A DNA stretch of 64,000 bases from Arsenicibacter rosenii (GTDB taxonomy: Bacteria; Bacteroidota; Bacteroidia; Cytophagales; Spirosomataceae): assembly GCF_001870735.1 (NCBI RefSeq), contig NZ_MORL01000006.1:186001-250000 (forward strand). The letters run 5' to 3'. Of this stretch, positions 1-9,516 are shown one piece after another. The notes under the pieces are model-generated. The model made no database searches, was not told where the DNA came from, and saw only the letters and a program-made list of their open reading frames with translations. Numbering within the stretch: position 1 is the stretch's first letter; each line of letters starts with the position of its first letter. A program made the position numbers and the translations under genes.

Positions 1-786
1 ATGCGTTCATCGATAAACGGATCGCGGGCGGCCGACAGCCGTTCGCGCGGGAAATAGTCGTTTTTGTAAAGGTTTTGCAGAAACCGGAATACCTCAACGG
101 CATAGCGGTTGTTGAAGGCGGCGCGGTTATTAACGATGAGCGGAGCCCCGTTAGAAGCGGCCAGATAGAGCGGATAAAAGTTGAAAAGGCGCTGGTACCA
201 GATTGCCTTTACTTCGGTATAGCCCAGCCACCGGTCGGTATAGCCGTCGCCGTTTTGATGCTTCAACTGCCGGCCGGCTTCCAGAAAGCTGGTATACGAA
301 AACGGAGGCCGGATGCCCCGGAGGCTGTTCAGGGCCTGTCGGTTGCTCAGCGTCATGATCGGATTTACTTTCCAGGGCACCTGATAAATATGCCCGTCGG
401 CCGACGTGATTTCGCGGATCACACTGCTGTCGCAGCGGCTCCGGATAAAGTCCGCGAACCCCTTCAGCGTATCCAGCGGAATCAGTACGTGTGCCTTTGC
501 ATACATCTCGACACTGCCCTGCCACATGTTTGCGTAGATGTCCGGCGTTGTTTTGCCGACCACCGAAGCCAGAATGATTTCCTCACTCGACTGCCCCTCC
601 GGAATGGGTTGAAACCGGAGCGGCTTGTCGGTGCGGCTGCGCTGCCAGCGTTCGGTAAACTCCTTCGCAAAGGCAATTTCACCCGCGTTGTTCGAACACC
701 AGAACACCATGGGCCGGTTGCCCTCGTCCTGCGAACAACTCCCGGCTACCACCAGCACAATGAAACCAATCAGCCACTTCGTCATA
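1..786 (-). CDS. Extracellular solute-binding lipoprotein, ABC sugar-binding type (3' end beyond window)
   Basis: Reading leftwards from the ATG at 786, the frame stays open to the window edge (262 codons), so the C-terminus is missing. The N-terminus is a short hydrophobic segment ending in a lipobox-like VVAGSC, as expected for an outer- or inner-membrane lipoprotein. The rest resembles family 1 solute-binding proteins of sugar ABC transporters: an early VFWCSNNAGE strand, a TTPDIYANMWQGSVEMYA stretch and a later DGHIYQVPWKVNP segment. It is the last visible gene of the operon that begins with the sigma factor at 8965, which suggests uptake of a sugar released by the SusC/D system. A solute-binding protein within a SusC/D operon is uncommon. 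Family assignment is by overall pattern only. Confidence 0.72.
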
Positions 787-878
787 ATGAACAATGTAAA
801 ATGGATAATGAATAATGAGCAATGAGGATGAAGGCCGTCGGGCCATTATACATTGTTCATTATCCATTATTCATTCAG
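784..878. repeat. Imperfect inverted repeat made of ATTATTCATTATCC-type words
   Basis: The gap between the LamG gene and the solute-binding gene is filled with short repeated AT-rich words. TGGATAATGAATAATG lies on one side and TTATCCATTATTCATT on the other, around a loop near 820-843. It can fold into a long imperfect hairpin. It may be a transcription attenuator within the operon or a dispersed AT-rich intergenic repeat; the sequence does not decide. Confidence 0.5.
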
Positions 879-881
879 AAA

Positions 882-1952
882 TTAATTCCCCTTCTCAGCC
901 GTGTATACCGACTTGATCTGGGTGCTGCTCAGGACAACGTTGTAAATGCGCAGGTCGTCCATGTCGCCGGTGAAATAGCCACCCCACGCCCGGTAGAAGT
1001 TGTTGCCGTCGGCATCGTTGGCTTCGATGTTGTTATACAGGCTGGTCGGCAAATCCTGACCAATCGTCATGTTAATCGTGCTTTTCACCGAAGCCGGGTC
1101 GCCGGTTTTGTCGGTCCAGCTTTTCACCAGTGTACCGTCGATGTAAAAGTTCATTTCGCCGGATTTGTACGTAACGGCTACGTGATACCATTTGCCTTTG
1201 TCGAGCGTAACGGTTTCGACGTCCTTGTCGTTGAAGATACCGGTTGTCGTTTTTACGGTAAAGAACGTTTTGTTGGCTTCCTGCAACTGGAATTTATACC
1301 CGTTCCAGCGGTTCAGCGACACGAGGTAGTTGCTGGCCCGCGACGAGTCCATTTTAACCCAGAGGCTGATACTCAGTTCTTTGGCAGGGTTCAGTGCGGC
1401 GTTGTACGGAATTTCGATGTTGCCGCCTTTTTCGAAGTGATAGGCCTTGCTGTCGGCTCCGAACCGGTCTTTGGTCGGTGTTACCGTACCGGCGCCCCAA
1501 CCAGCATGTCCCTGCTTCAGTGTACCGTTGAAGCCTTTGCCCGATGCGTCGTTGGCATTACCGTCCATTTTCAGGTACAGCACCAGGTTGCTCGGCGCAA
1601 TTTCCTGAACTTTCTTGCTTTCAAACGTCGTATACGCCTGACCCAGGTTTACGTAGGCGTTGTTGACCGCTGTCTGCGTCGCGCCCTGGTCGCTGTTTAC
1701 GGTTGTGGCGGCATCGATAGCGGTTTTAAGCGTAGCTTTTGAACCGGTTTCGTAACGGCCGACGGCTGTGCCTTCAACGGCAGCATTGTAAGACGCATTG
1801 GCGCTGTCGAGGCGCGCTTTCAGCTTACTCTTATCCACGGGAATAACCGTTTCGCCGTCATCTTTTTTACAGCTTTGTGTAAACACCATGACCATCATAA
1901 AGGCGACGATACCCCAAAGCAACTTGCTTGCAGAAAATGTGTTGTTTTTCAT
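882..1952 (-). CDS. LamG / concanavalin A-like lectin lipoprotein
   Basis: A 356-aa surface lipoprotein. The N-terminus MKNNTFSASKLLWG leads to a hydrophobic stretch and a lipobox at FTQSC. Residues about 40-115 form an Ala/Thr-rich three-helix segment resembling FIVAR-type spacers. Residues about 120-350 look like a LamG/concanavalin A-like domain, with a DGNANDASGKGFNG opening, paired beta-strand patterns and MDDLRIYNVVLS near the end, a typical LamG_3 signature. It lies 37 bp after the SusD gene on the same strand, so it is probably a glycan-binding accessory of this locus (SusE/F-like position). Some LamG proteins are catalytic; no catalytic residues are evident here. Confidence 0.85.
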   Translation of the reverse strand: MKNNTFSASKLLWGIVAFMMVMVFTQSCKKDDGETVIPVDKSKLKARLDSANASYNAAVEGTAVGRYETGSKATLKTAIDAATTVNSDQGATQTAVNNAYVNLGQAYTTFESKKVQEIAPSNLVLYLKMDGNANDASGKGFNGTLKQGHAGWGAGTVTPTKDRFGADSKAYHFEKGGNIEIPYNAALNPAKELSISLWVKMDSSRASNYLVSLNRWNGYKFQLQEANKTFFTVKTTTGIFNDKDVETVTLDKGKWYHVAVTYKSGEMNFYIDGTLVKSWTDKTGDPASVKSTINMTIGQDLPTSLYNNIEANDADGNNFYRAWGGYFTGDMDDLRIYNVVLSSTQIKSVYTAEKGN

Positions 1953-1989
1953 AGAACGCGTAATTGAATTTAAGTTAAAAGGTTATTAT

Positions 1990-3492
1990 TCAGAACTTAA
2001 GCTTTTTGTTGGTATCCCGTTCGCTCTGCGGAATCGGGAAATAGCGGGTGGTTTCGTACTTGAACGACGGTTTATCGCTGAGGGCCGTCTGGGCAATGTC
2101 TTTACCCCAGCGCATCAGGTCGAAATAGCGGTGAAACTCGAAGCCAAGCTCCACACGGCGCTCGTGGTAGATCAGCGTCCGGAGTGTGGCCTGCGTGGCA
2201 TTTGTCACGTCGGGCAGCAGACCGGTTGGCACAGTGCCGGTCGCACTCAGACTGGTGTCATACCGGTAACTTTCGCGGGCCCGTTTCCGGACCTGATTCA
2301 GGTAGGTGAGTGCTTCGGCCGAGCGGCCCAGCTCGTTCAGCGCTTCGGCCTGCCACAGCAGTACATCGGCATACCGGATGACTACGTAGTTGAGGTTACC
2401 GTCGGCTTTGGTACTGCGGGGCACTTCCGACAGCGGCTGCACATGTTTTTTGTTCAGGTAGCCCGTCGGGGACCAGGTCGGGTCATAGGGTGTGCCATCG
2501 ATCCAGGGCTTGCCGTCGCGGGCCACCGTGTAATCGAGTCGCGGATCAGCCACACCGGCGGCCGTCTTTTCAAATTCGCTGACAAAACGTTGGGTCGGTA
2601 CGTCGAAGAAATAGCCGTTTTCGTTGGCCCGTGGCGCAAACCACTGGTTCAGGCGGTTGCCGGTAAACGGTACCTGCCCCGTCAGGTGCTGGACCGAGAA
2701 GATTGCTTCCTTATTGTTTTTGTGCGCCTGGTCGAAGTTCTGGCTGTAGACCGGAAGCAGTTCATACAAACCGATGGCCTGCACCTGCGCGGCCGTTTCA
2801 GCCGCCTGCTGCCATTTTTTCTCGTAGAGGTAGGCTTTTGCCAGCAGGGCCGTTGCGGCCCCTTTGGTTGCCCGCCCGACATTCGCCCCTGTATGCACAG
2901 CCGGAAGGTTTTTGATGGCCTCCTGCAAATCGGCCTCGATCACCTGCGTATAGATGTAATCGACCGGCGACTGCTCAATCTGCAATTCGTTGGGGTTTTT
3001 CGGTTCCAGCACAACCGGCACCGGCCCGTAGATATTCACCAGATAGAAGTAGTAGAGCGCCCGCAGAAAACGGGCTTCGCCCAGTATCCGGTTTTTGGTC
3101 GCATCGGCCATGTTTACCGCCGGTACCTTCTGAATCACGTTGTTGCAGCGGCTGATGCCTTCGTACAGTTCCCCCCATTGCGATTCGATGACGCCGTTGT
3201 TGGGGTAAATCTGAAATTCATCAACCAGCCCGATATCGGCCTGATCGCCGGGATCGCCGCCTTTAGCCGCGTCATCCGACGCCACATCGCCGAATACCCA
3301 CAGGCGGTTACGGTCGCTGAAAAAAGCCAGCGGTGTATAGGCCGCATTGATGGCCAGCGTGGCCTGGGCTTCGGTCTGGAAAAAGGCCGATTCCGGGTAA
3401 TCGCCCCGGACTTGCTCGTTCAGGAAATCCGAGCAGCTACTGACCAGCACCAGCAGCAGTGTACTTATAGAAAATGCGTGAAAGCGATTCAT
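1990..3492 (-). CDS. SusD/RagB-family outer-membrane glycan-binding lipoprotein
   Basis: A 500-aa SusD-like protein that caps the SusC channel encoded 7 bp upstream and binds oligosaccharide at the cell surface. The start is placed at 3492 (MNRFHAFSIS) because a signal peptide and lipobox (LLVLVSSC) follow directly; the frame is open further upstream but overlaps the SusC 3' end. Family patterns include FLRALYYFYLVNIYGPVPVV in the N-terminal TPR region, YADVLLWQAEALNELG in the C-terminal half and ERRVELGFEFHRYFDLMRW near the end. Length is typical for the family. The substrate cannot be read from sequence. Confidence 0.95.
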   Translation of the reverse strand: MNRFHAFSISTLLLVLVSSCSDFLNEQVRGDYPESAFFQTEAQATLAINAAYTPLAFFSDRNRLWVFGDVASDDAAKGGDPGDQADIGLVDEFQIYPNNGVIESQWGELYEGISRCNNVIQKVPAVNMADATKNRILGEARFLRALYYFYLVNIYGPVPVVLEPKNPNELQIEQSPVDYIYTQVIEADLQEAIKNLPAVHTGANVGRATKGAATALLAKAYLYEKKWQQAAETAAQVQAIGLYELLPVYSQNFDQAHKNNKEAIFSVQHLTGQVPFTGNRLNQWFAPRANENGYFFDVPTQRFVSEFEKTAAGVADPRLDYTVARDGKPWIDGTPYDPTWSPTGYLNKKHVQPLSEVPRSTKADGNLNYVVIRYADVLLWQAEALNELGRSAEALTYLNQVRKRARESYRYDTSLSATGTVPTGLLPDVTNATQATLRTLIYHERRVELGFEFHRYFDLMRWGKDIAQTALSDKPSFKYETTRYFPIPQSERDTNKKLKF

Positions 3493-3499
3493 ACCGTTG

Positions 3500-6400
3500 C
3501 TAGAAATTAAGGTTAAGCCCGATGGTATAGGTCCGTGCGGCGGGGTAAGTGCCCCAATCGATGCCAACTGCCACATCGCCCCGGAACTGTTCGTTATTGA
3601 CGTTGTCGCTGGTCTGCATCTCCGGATCCAGCCCCGGATATTTGGTGAATGTCAGCAGGTTCTGACCGCTGAGGTAAACACGCGCACTACCGGCCGCAAT
3701 TTTACGGGCCAGTTTCTGCGGCAGGGTATAGCCGATCTGGAGGTTTTTCAGCCGGGTATAGGCGCCGTCTTCCAGAAAGCGCGTCGATGGCTGTTTGTTG
3801 TTGGCTGCCCCTTTCCACGACACCCGTGGCTGGGTGTTGCTGGTGCCCGGCCCGGTCCAGTGGTCATCTACGACGCGCTGCGTGATGTTGAATGCCCGGT
3901 AAAACCCTTCGATGTCGGTGGCGACCTGGTAATAGATTTTGTTGCCCGATACGCCCTGGAAGAAGACCGACAGGTCAAATCCTTTCCATTGCAGGTTGGC
4001 GGTCAGGCCATAGAGCAGCGTCGGAATGGGACTGCCTACGTGCGACCGGTCTTTTTCGTCAATCCGGCCATCGTTGTTTACGTCTTTAAATTTCACGTCG
4101 CCGGGACGGATGGTATTCCCCTGAAAGGCACTCGTAAAAATCTCGGCATCGCTCTGGAAAATGCCTTCCTGCTGCAACAGGTAAAACGAACCGATCGGGT
4201 AACCGGGCTCGGTCAGCGTCGCAAATACCCCGTTGTCAATCCGCCCGCCGGGAATGGGCCGGCCATCGCTGAGCGACAGTATTTTGTTTTTGATGAACGA
4301 GGCGTTGGCCGTAATGTCGTAGGTAAACGCCCCTTTCTTATCGCGGTAGGTCAGGTCGAGCTCAAGTCCTTTGTTCTGCACACGGCCGGCGTTGACATAG
4401 GGCGCTCCGGCCGCTCCGCCCGATTTCGGTACCGGCACCGGAATCAGCATATCCGACGTCACCTTGATGAAATAATCGGCCGTGAGTTGCAGGCGGTTAT
4501 TCAGAAACGCGGTTTCCAGCCCGATGTCGCTCTGGGTCGACGACTCCCACTTCACATTGGTGTTCCCTCGGCTGACGATGGCATAGCCCGGATTGGTTTG
4601 CTGCGGGTCGCCCAGCGGGTAGTTGTAGCCGCTGCCGACAATCGACGCAAACGGGTAATTGCCGATGTCCTGGTTACCTAACTGACCGATACTGGCCCGC
4701 AGTTTCAGCAGGGAGATTGTACCGGCAAGGGGTTTGAAAAAGGCTTCCTGATCGATGTTCCAGCCCATTGAACCCGAGAAAAACGTACCGTAGCGGTTTT
4801 GGGGCGCAAAACGGGATGATCCGTCGCGGCGGATGTTGGCCGTGAACAGGTAGCGGTTGTTGTAGGTGTAATTCACGCGGCCGAACAGCGAAAACAGCGC
4901 CCACCGCGAATCGCCCTCAAAGCTGGTTTTGCCCGTCGGATCGATACCGCGACCCAGATAACGGAGGTTGGCCACCTGGTCGATGTAGTTGCGGTCGGAG
5001 CCGCCGATAACGCGGTTGATGTTTTTAATGGCTTCGGTGCCCACCAGCACGGCCAGATCATGGCGTTCGTTGAACACGCGGTTGTAATTCAGCGTATTGT
5101 TCCAGTTCAGGTTGCTGAGCAGGCCCACCTGATTCACCAGCGAGGCGGGGCTGTTGATGCGGTTGTTGGTTCCCCAGTTCTCGTTGAAAATCTTGCGGTT
5201 CAGGATGTTCATGTCGAGGCCGCCGTCGGTGCGGAAGCGCAGGTGTTTGGCAATCTGCCATTCTGCATACAGGTTGCCGAACGCCCTGTACTGGGTTTCG
5301 GTATTGTCCTGTTTCCGGGCCAGCCCGACGGGGTTGTAGCCGTCGCCGAAGAGGGCAGGGCTGGCGGGCAGGTCGGTATAGTTGCCGTTCTGGTCGTAGA
5401 TGGCGATGGCCGGCGACCGGAACAGGGCATAGCGCACAATGCTGCCGCCGTTGCCGCCGTAGCCGTCGCCCGAGCTCCCCACGATGTTGCGGACACCGTA
5501 GTTCAGGTTCAGGTTAGTCCCGATTTTAAAGCGGCCGTTGCCGTTCGGACCTTTGCCGATATCGGTGTCCAGGCTCGTGCGGAGCGCATACCGCTTATAG
5601 CCCGAATTCAGAATAATGCCCTGCTGGTCAAAGTAGTTGCCCGAAATCAGGTAGCGCGATTTCTCCGAACCACCGCTGATCGACAGCTGGTAATTCTGGA
5701 TCGGAGCCGTACGGAAAATGGCCCGCTGCCAGTCTGTATCAGGCAGTTGGGTGCCGGTCGGAATGGGCCGGCGTTGCAGACTCGGATTTTCGACGCCCAC
5801 GTTGTCGTTGACGACCGACTCATTAAAAATCGAGACATACTCAGCCGTATTAGCCATCGGAATCAGGCGTCCGTGCTGCTGAATGCCGGTATAGGAATTA
5901 AACGAAATGCGCGGGGCCCCGGTTTTACCGCGTTTCGTTGACACAATGATGACCCCGTTAGCGGCCCGTGCTCCGTAAATGGCTGATGACGAGGCGTCTT
6001 TCAGCACCGAAATGCTTTCAATGTCGTTTGGATTCAGCACACTGAAGGCATCCTTGGTCGGTACGCCGTCGATGATAAACAACGGGCTGTTGTCGTTGAT
6101 GGTACCCACCCCGCGAATCCGGACGGAAACCCCCTCGCCCGGTGCGCCCGACGACTGTGTCACCCGGACACCGGCGGCTTTTCCCTGCAGGGCCTGGTCA
6201 ACACCACCTACCGGCAGCAGGTTAATGTCTTTGCCCGAAATGGTCGATACGGCACCGGTAAGGTCGGCTTTCTTCTGCGTACCATACCCCACCACGACCA
6301 CTTCGCTCAGGGTTTTGTTGTCTTCAACCAGCGTAATATTGATTTGGGTGCGGGTTCCGACCGTCTCTTCTTTGGTAACGTACCCTATAAACGAGAACTG

Positions 6401-7069
6401 CAAAACCACGTCGTCGCCGGGCACGCTCAGGCGGTAGCGGCCATCTGCGTCGGTCGTACTGCCGGCGTTTGACCCTTTGATGATGACATTAACGCCCGGG
6501 ATCGCCTGTCCTTTTTCGTCTGTCACTTGTCCCGCTACTTGTTTGTCGATGGCTTCGGGCCCGGTCGACTCCAGCGGGACCAGCTCCGGGCGGGCCGCCG
6601 CCGATTCAGAGGAGGTCGCGGCGGCTTTAGGCGCACGTCGCAGAACGATGAGCCGGTTATTAACCACTTCATAACCAATATTTACGGGCCCAAGCAGAGC
6701 ATTGAGGACGTTATCGAGCCGTTCGTTCCGGACATTCAGGCTTACCCGCCGGTTGCCCTGAATGAGTTCGTAGCTGTAGGAAAAGGTGATATTGGCTGCC
6801 TTTTCAACCTGAGATAAGACCGATTCAATCGGCTGATTGGCGATGGTCAGGCTCAGGGTACGGCGCAGCACGTTCTGGCCCTTTACCGGATTCGCCAGTA
6901 ACGTTCCTATACTGCCGATCAGCAGGCATGTATATACCAGAGAAAGTCGCATAAATTTTGTCAGCGAGCAACGTAAATAAAACGGGGCAGCCGCCGGTTG
7001 GCCGGGGGCCAACGCTTGCCGTAAGCGCATACGGGTGCCCAACCCATGTTGAGTACAATAGTTTTGCAT
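3500..7069 (-). CDS. SusC/RagA-family TonB-linked outer-membrane transporter with STN signalling domain
   Basis: A 1189-aa TonB-dependent receptor. The signal peptide starts near the second in-frame Met (6952, MRLSLVYTCL). The upstream Met at 7069 adds 39 residues, an N-terminal extension that is common in this subfamily, so either start is possible. Domain order: STN secretin/TonB N-domain (about 70-120), carboxypeptidase-regulatory-like domain (KGSNAGSTTDADGRY), TonB box region and plug with VVVGYGTQKK and DASSSAIYGARAANGVI, then a 22-strand-type barrel ending in a beta-signal (YTIGLNLNF). The STN domain together with the FecR and ECF sigma genes immediately upstream indicates a trans-envelope signalling receptor as well as a transporter. 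Confidence 0.96.
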   Translation of the reverse strand: MQNYCTQHGLGTRMRLRQALAPGQPAAAPFYLRCSLTKFMRLSLVYTCLLIGSIGTLLANPVKGQNVLRRTLSLTIANQPIESVLSQVEKAANITFSYSYELIQGNRRVSLNVRNERLDNVLNALLGPVNIGYEVVNNRLIVLRRAPKAAATSSESAAARPELVPLESTGPEAIDKQVAGQVTDEKGQAIPGVNVIIKGSNAGSTTDADGRYRLSVPGDDVVLQFSFIGYVTKEETVGTRTQINITLVEDNKTLSEVVVVGYGTQKKADLTGAVSTISGKDINLLPVGGVDQALQGKAAGVRVTQSSGAPGEGVSVRIRGVGTINDNSPLFIIDGVPTKDAFSVLNPNDIESISVLKDASSSAIYGARAANGVIIVSTKRGKTGAPRISFNSYTGIQQHGRLIPMANTAEYVSIFNESVVNDNVGVENPSLQRRPIPTGTQLPDTDWQRAIFRTAPIQNYQLSISGGSEKSRYLISGNYFDQQGIILNSGYKRYALRTSLDTDIGKGPNGNGRFKIGTNLNLNYGVRNIVGSSGDGYGGNGGSIVRYALFRSPAIAIYDQNGNYTDLPASPALFGDGYNPVGLARKQDNTETQYRAFGNLYAEWQIAKHLRFRTDGGLDMNILNRKIFNENWGTNNRINSPASLVNQVGLLSNLNWNNTLNYNRVFNERHDLAVLVGTEAIKNINRVIGGSDRNYIDQVANLRYLGRGIDPTGKTSFEGDSRWALFSLFGRVNYTYNNRYLFTANIRRDGSSRFAPQNRYGTFFSGSMGWNIDQEAFFKPLAGTISLLKLRASIGQLGNQDIGNYPFASIVGSGYNYPLGDPQQTNPGYAIVSRGNTNVKWESSTQSDIGLETAFLNNRLQLTADYFIKVTSDMLIPVPVPKSGGAAGAPYVNAGRVQNKGLELDLTYRDKKGAFTYDITANASFIKNKILSLSDGRPIPGGRIDNGVFATLTEPGYPIGSFYLLQQEGIFQSDAEIFTSAFQGNTIRPGDVKFKDVNNDGRIDEKDRSHVGSPIPTLLYGLTANLQWKGFDLSVFFQGVSGNKIYYQVATDIEGFYRAFNITQRVVDDHWTGPGTSNTQPRVSWKGAANNKQPSTRFLEDGAYTRLKNLQIGYTLPQKLARKIAAGSARVYLSGQNLLTFTKYPGLDPEMQTSDNVNNEQFRGDVAVGIDWGTYPAARTYTIGLNLNF

Positions 7070-7111
7070 AGTGTTGAGTAAACGTGTCAGGTACAGTCCC
7101 GGACGGAGTGC

Positions 7112-8212
7112 CTACTGGCAACCCTGCCCTGGTAAAATGCGAATGCTTCCGTCGGGTGTCAGGTCGTACGTCGCTCCCGTACTGGCCGTGATGACATCGA
7201 GTTTTTCAAACAACGATTCGTTTTCAAGCCTCGTCGTTAGTGTACAATGCGTAAAATCGCCGGCGTTGTAGAGCAGTTTAATGCCATACACCTGTTCAAT
7301 GGTCTCAAAAACCGCCGGTAAAGGCGTCCGCCGGAAGGTAAACCGGCTGGCCAGGGCTTCCGGCGTTATGGTCACACGGGCGTCGACATTGGCTTTTTCG
7401 GCTTCCGGAGCGCCCTCCCGGTATGTCGCCTGCTGGTTGGCTGTCAGCATAACCGTATGCGTGGCGGGAGGCGTCGCTGTTTTGGCTGGCTGAACCGGAT
7501 AAACGGCCACTTTTCCGGTGCGGACCACAACGCGTGTGGTCGGCCCGCGTTCCGGCGCATAAATCGTAAAGCTTGTCCCGACAACCCGCGTCGTTAGCTG
7601 ATTGGCATACACCAGAAAGGGTTGAGCCGGATTTTTAACCACCTCAAAAAAGGCAGTGCCGCTCAGGTATACCTCGCGCTGCCCGGCGTCGAAGGTGGCC
7701 GGAAAGCTGATTCTGGCCCCTTGCTGCAACTTAACCAGACTGCCGTCGGGCAAGCGCACAAGCCGTGGTGCGGTACCGGAATTGGCTACCTCCGTTAAGG
7801 GGGTCGGAGCGTGTTCCTTGAGTGCTTCGTAGCCCGAATCCGGTGTCATCCACCCGCGTTTGGTCCATACACCGGCGAGCAGTAACACGGTCACACTGGC
7901 TGCTATGGCCATCCACCGCCACGGACGGCGGGATAAAGGCACAACCGGTGTTTCGTATATAGGCTCCCGTTCGGTTTCGACGCGTTCCATCAGTTTCCGG
8001 ATATGGCCCGAAACCAGCTGATCGGACAAGGCCGGTAAGTCGCCGCGCGCCGACAGCAGGAACTGGCGGGCGAGTTCGGCGTTTGCCTGGTATTCAGGAT
8101 GCTCCGCCAGCAGGTTTTCCCAGTAGATCCGGTCGGCCTCCGCTGCATCGCCGACGGGGTTAAAGACCCATCGTCTGAATGATTTGTTGTCGATTAATTC
8201 CTGTGGCGTCAC
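7112..8212 (-). CDS. FecR-family anti-sigma factor
   Basis: A 366-aa FecR-like protein. The cytoplasmic N-terminal part (about 1-90) would bind the sigma factor. One transmembrane helix follows (WMAIAASVTVLLLAGVW), and the periplasmic part contains the FecR domain (RLPDGSLVKLQQGARISFP, GTAFFEVVKN) and a C-terminal STN-interacting DUF4974-like domain (PLPAVFETIEQVYGIKL). It lies between the sigma gene (8354-8965) and the SusC gene, the standard order for a ligand-triggered ECF circuit. It is expected to release sigma when SusC binds substrate. Confidence 0.93.
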   Translation of the reverse strand: MTPQELIDNKSFRRWVFNPVGDAAEADRIYWENLLAEHPEYQANAELARQFLLSARGDLPALSDQLVSGHIRKLMERVETEREPIYETPVVPLSRRPWRWMAIAASVTVLLLAGVWTKRGWMTPDSGYEALKEHAPTPLTEVANSGTAPRLVRLPDGSLVKLQQGARISFPATFDAGQREVYLSGTAFFEVVKNPAQPFLVYANQLTTRVVGTSFTIYAPERGPTTRVVVRTGKVAVYPVQPAKTATPPATHTVMLTANQQATYREGAPEAEKANVDARVTITPEALASRFTFRRTPLPAVFETIEQVYGIKLLYNAGDFTHCTLTTRLENESLFEKLDVITASTGATYDLTPDGSIRILPGQGCQ

Positions 8213-8353
8213 CGCTTTTTTGTTATCGTTTCATACCGTTGTCAGAGCGATGAGTATCGGGAAAGCAAAAAGTAATCTTGCTGAGGTGAAATTTTTTAAA
8301 AAAATGTTGATAAGCCCGAAAAACGCATAAAAATACGTGGTGACGCAACGGAG

Positions 8354-8965
8354 TTAGCCAAGCCAGAACCAGGCCAGCAAGGCAAGGAGGCCGGTGAAGA
8401 CAAATTTCTGATAATGTTTGCGGAGCGTCTGTAGCGCATGTTGCAGGTAGTTGGCCACCACCTGCCGGTTCAGCCCCATGACCTGAGCGATTTCTTCGTA
8501 CGACAGTTCCTCGAAGTAGCGCAGGTAGATGGCTTCCCGCTGACGCTGAGGGAGTTGTTCAATTGATTTTTTGAGCTGTTGCTGTTGAATCAGGTCATCT
8601 TCACGGCTCAGCAACAGCCGTTCGGGGCTAATATCAAGCGCTTCTGCCTCGTCGGTATCGTTGAGCGGCCGGAACAGGCTGTCGCGCTGTGTACGGTGCA
8701 GGATATTATGGCGGATGGCCGTAAACAAATAAGCCTTAACCGAGTGTACCAGCGGCAGCGTCTGCTGTTTTTCCCAGATAGACAGAAAGAGGTCCTGGAG
8801 GCAGTCTTCGATATGGGCGTGGTTGGCCGTAAATTTGGTACTATAGTGAAAAAGAGGCCGGTAATAGCGGGATGCCAACGCTTCGAGCGCTGATTTCTCG
8901 CCCGAACGGATACCGTCCCAGTGCTCGTGATCAGTGTCCGAAAAAGAGTTGTCAAGCGTTACCAT
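8354..8965 (-). CDS. ECF RNA polymerase sigma factor of the SusC/FecR type
   Basis: A 203-aa sigma-70 family ECF factor. Region 2 shows HIEDCLQDLFLSIWEKQ and AYLFTAIRHNILHR; region 4 shows LPQRQREAIYLRYFEELSYEEIAQVMG with a helix-turn-helix. The C-terminus ends in an unusual hydrophobic tail (GLLALLAWFWLG) that could contact the membrane or the anti-sigma factor. It heads the operon sigma-FecR-SusC-SusD-LamG-binding protein. No clear Bacteroidota -7 element (TAnnTTTG) was seen upstream, which would fit autoregulation by the ECF factor itself, but that is inference. Confidence 0.93.
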   Translation of the reverse strand: MVTLDNSFSDTDHEHWDGIRSGEKSALEALASRYYRPLFHYSTKFTANHAHIEDCLQDLFLSIWEKQQTLPLVHSVKAYLFTAIRHNILHRTQRDSLFRPLNDTDEAEALDISPERLLLSREDDLIQQQQLKKSIEQLPQRQREAIYLRYFEELSYEEIAQVMGLNRQVVANYLQHALQTLRKHYQKFVFTGLLALLAWFWLG

Positions 8966-9296
8966 GGGTAGTTGTAGATCGTGTTACTATACTGCAATAA
9001 ATTGACGGAATAGTGTTAAAGCTATAACTAAAAAAGGGTACGTTTTGTATGTATGGGGAATAAATTATTCTCCGGATCGATCAAAGTGTTTACTTAACAA
9101 GCCGGTTTTGAGCGGTTTATGGGATAGAGATGAACGCATGAAATTGATTTTCTTTTGATTTTCAGGGAATAGTCTGTTATTTTGCGCCCCATTCGCTGCG
9201 CAATCAGTGGGTGTCAGGGCCAAAAATGGGGGCCTTTTACATAGGAAAATCATCCATACTGGATAAACAAGTGATTGATGTTCAGTATGGATATAC
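8966..9296. other. Intergenic region between the sigma factor and tRNA-Ser
   Basis: No convincing coding sequence. It should hold the divergent promoters for the sigma operon (leftwards) and tRNA-Ser (rightwards). A 9-bp inverted repeat (TCCATACTG at 9252-9260, CAGTATGGA at 9282-9290) sits directly before the tRNA. Confidence 0.5.
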
Positions 9297-9383
9297 AGAG
9301 AGGTGTCCGAGTGGTTGAAGGAGCACGCCTGGAAAGTGTGTATGCGGGAAACCGTATCGAGAGTTCGAATCTCTTCCTCTCTG
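9297..9383 (+). tRNA. tRNA-Ser (anticodon GGA)
   Basis: The 7-bp acceptor stem AGAGAGG / CCTCTCT is perfect, with discriminator G. The D-arm region GTCCGAGTGGTTGAAGGAG, the anticodon stem CACGC / GTGTG with loop CTGGAAA (anticodon GGA), a long class II variable arm and a T-arm GAGAG-TTCGAAT-CTCTT are all readable. CCA is not fully encoded (GCA follows). The 3' end of this gene is the integration target of the adjacent mobile element: its last bases recur at 20402-20417. The copy here remains intact because the element restored the 3' end. Confidence 0.97.
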
Positions 9384-9387
9384 CAAA
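9372..9387 (+). repeat. attL: direct repeat overlapping the tRNA-Ser 3' end
   Basis: Sixteen bases (TCTTCCTCTCTGCAAA) starting inside the T-arm/acceptor of tRNA-Ser are repeated exactly at 20402-20417. An integrase gene lies just inside the second copy. This is the usual geometry of tRNA-targeted integrative elements. Confidence 0.88.
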
Positions 9388-9516
9388 TGCATTGTAATTC
9401 GTTGATTATCAAGGAGTTATGATGCATTTTTTTGTGTGGTCTATACGAAGGAAAATAAACAGATAAATTAACATTGTATTTTGCCTCAAAGAATGAAAAA
9501 TGGTAAAGGAGAAAAA

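Noticed and set aside
1798-7493. Several long plus-strand frames (for example 1798-3510, 3497-4681, 5060-5941)
   Set aside because: They are antisense shadows of the SusC/SusD/LamG/FecR genes, with no family resemblance, caused by the GC-rich codon pattern.
9065-9427. 120-codon minus-strand frame across the tRNA-Ser
   Set aside because: It runs antisense through the tRNA gene and its flanks; composition and overlap show it is a chance frame.
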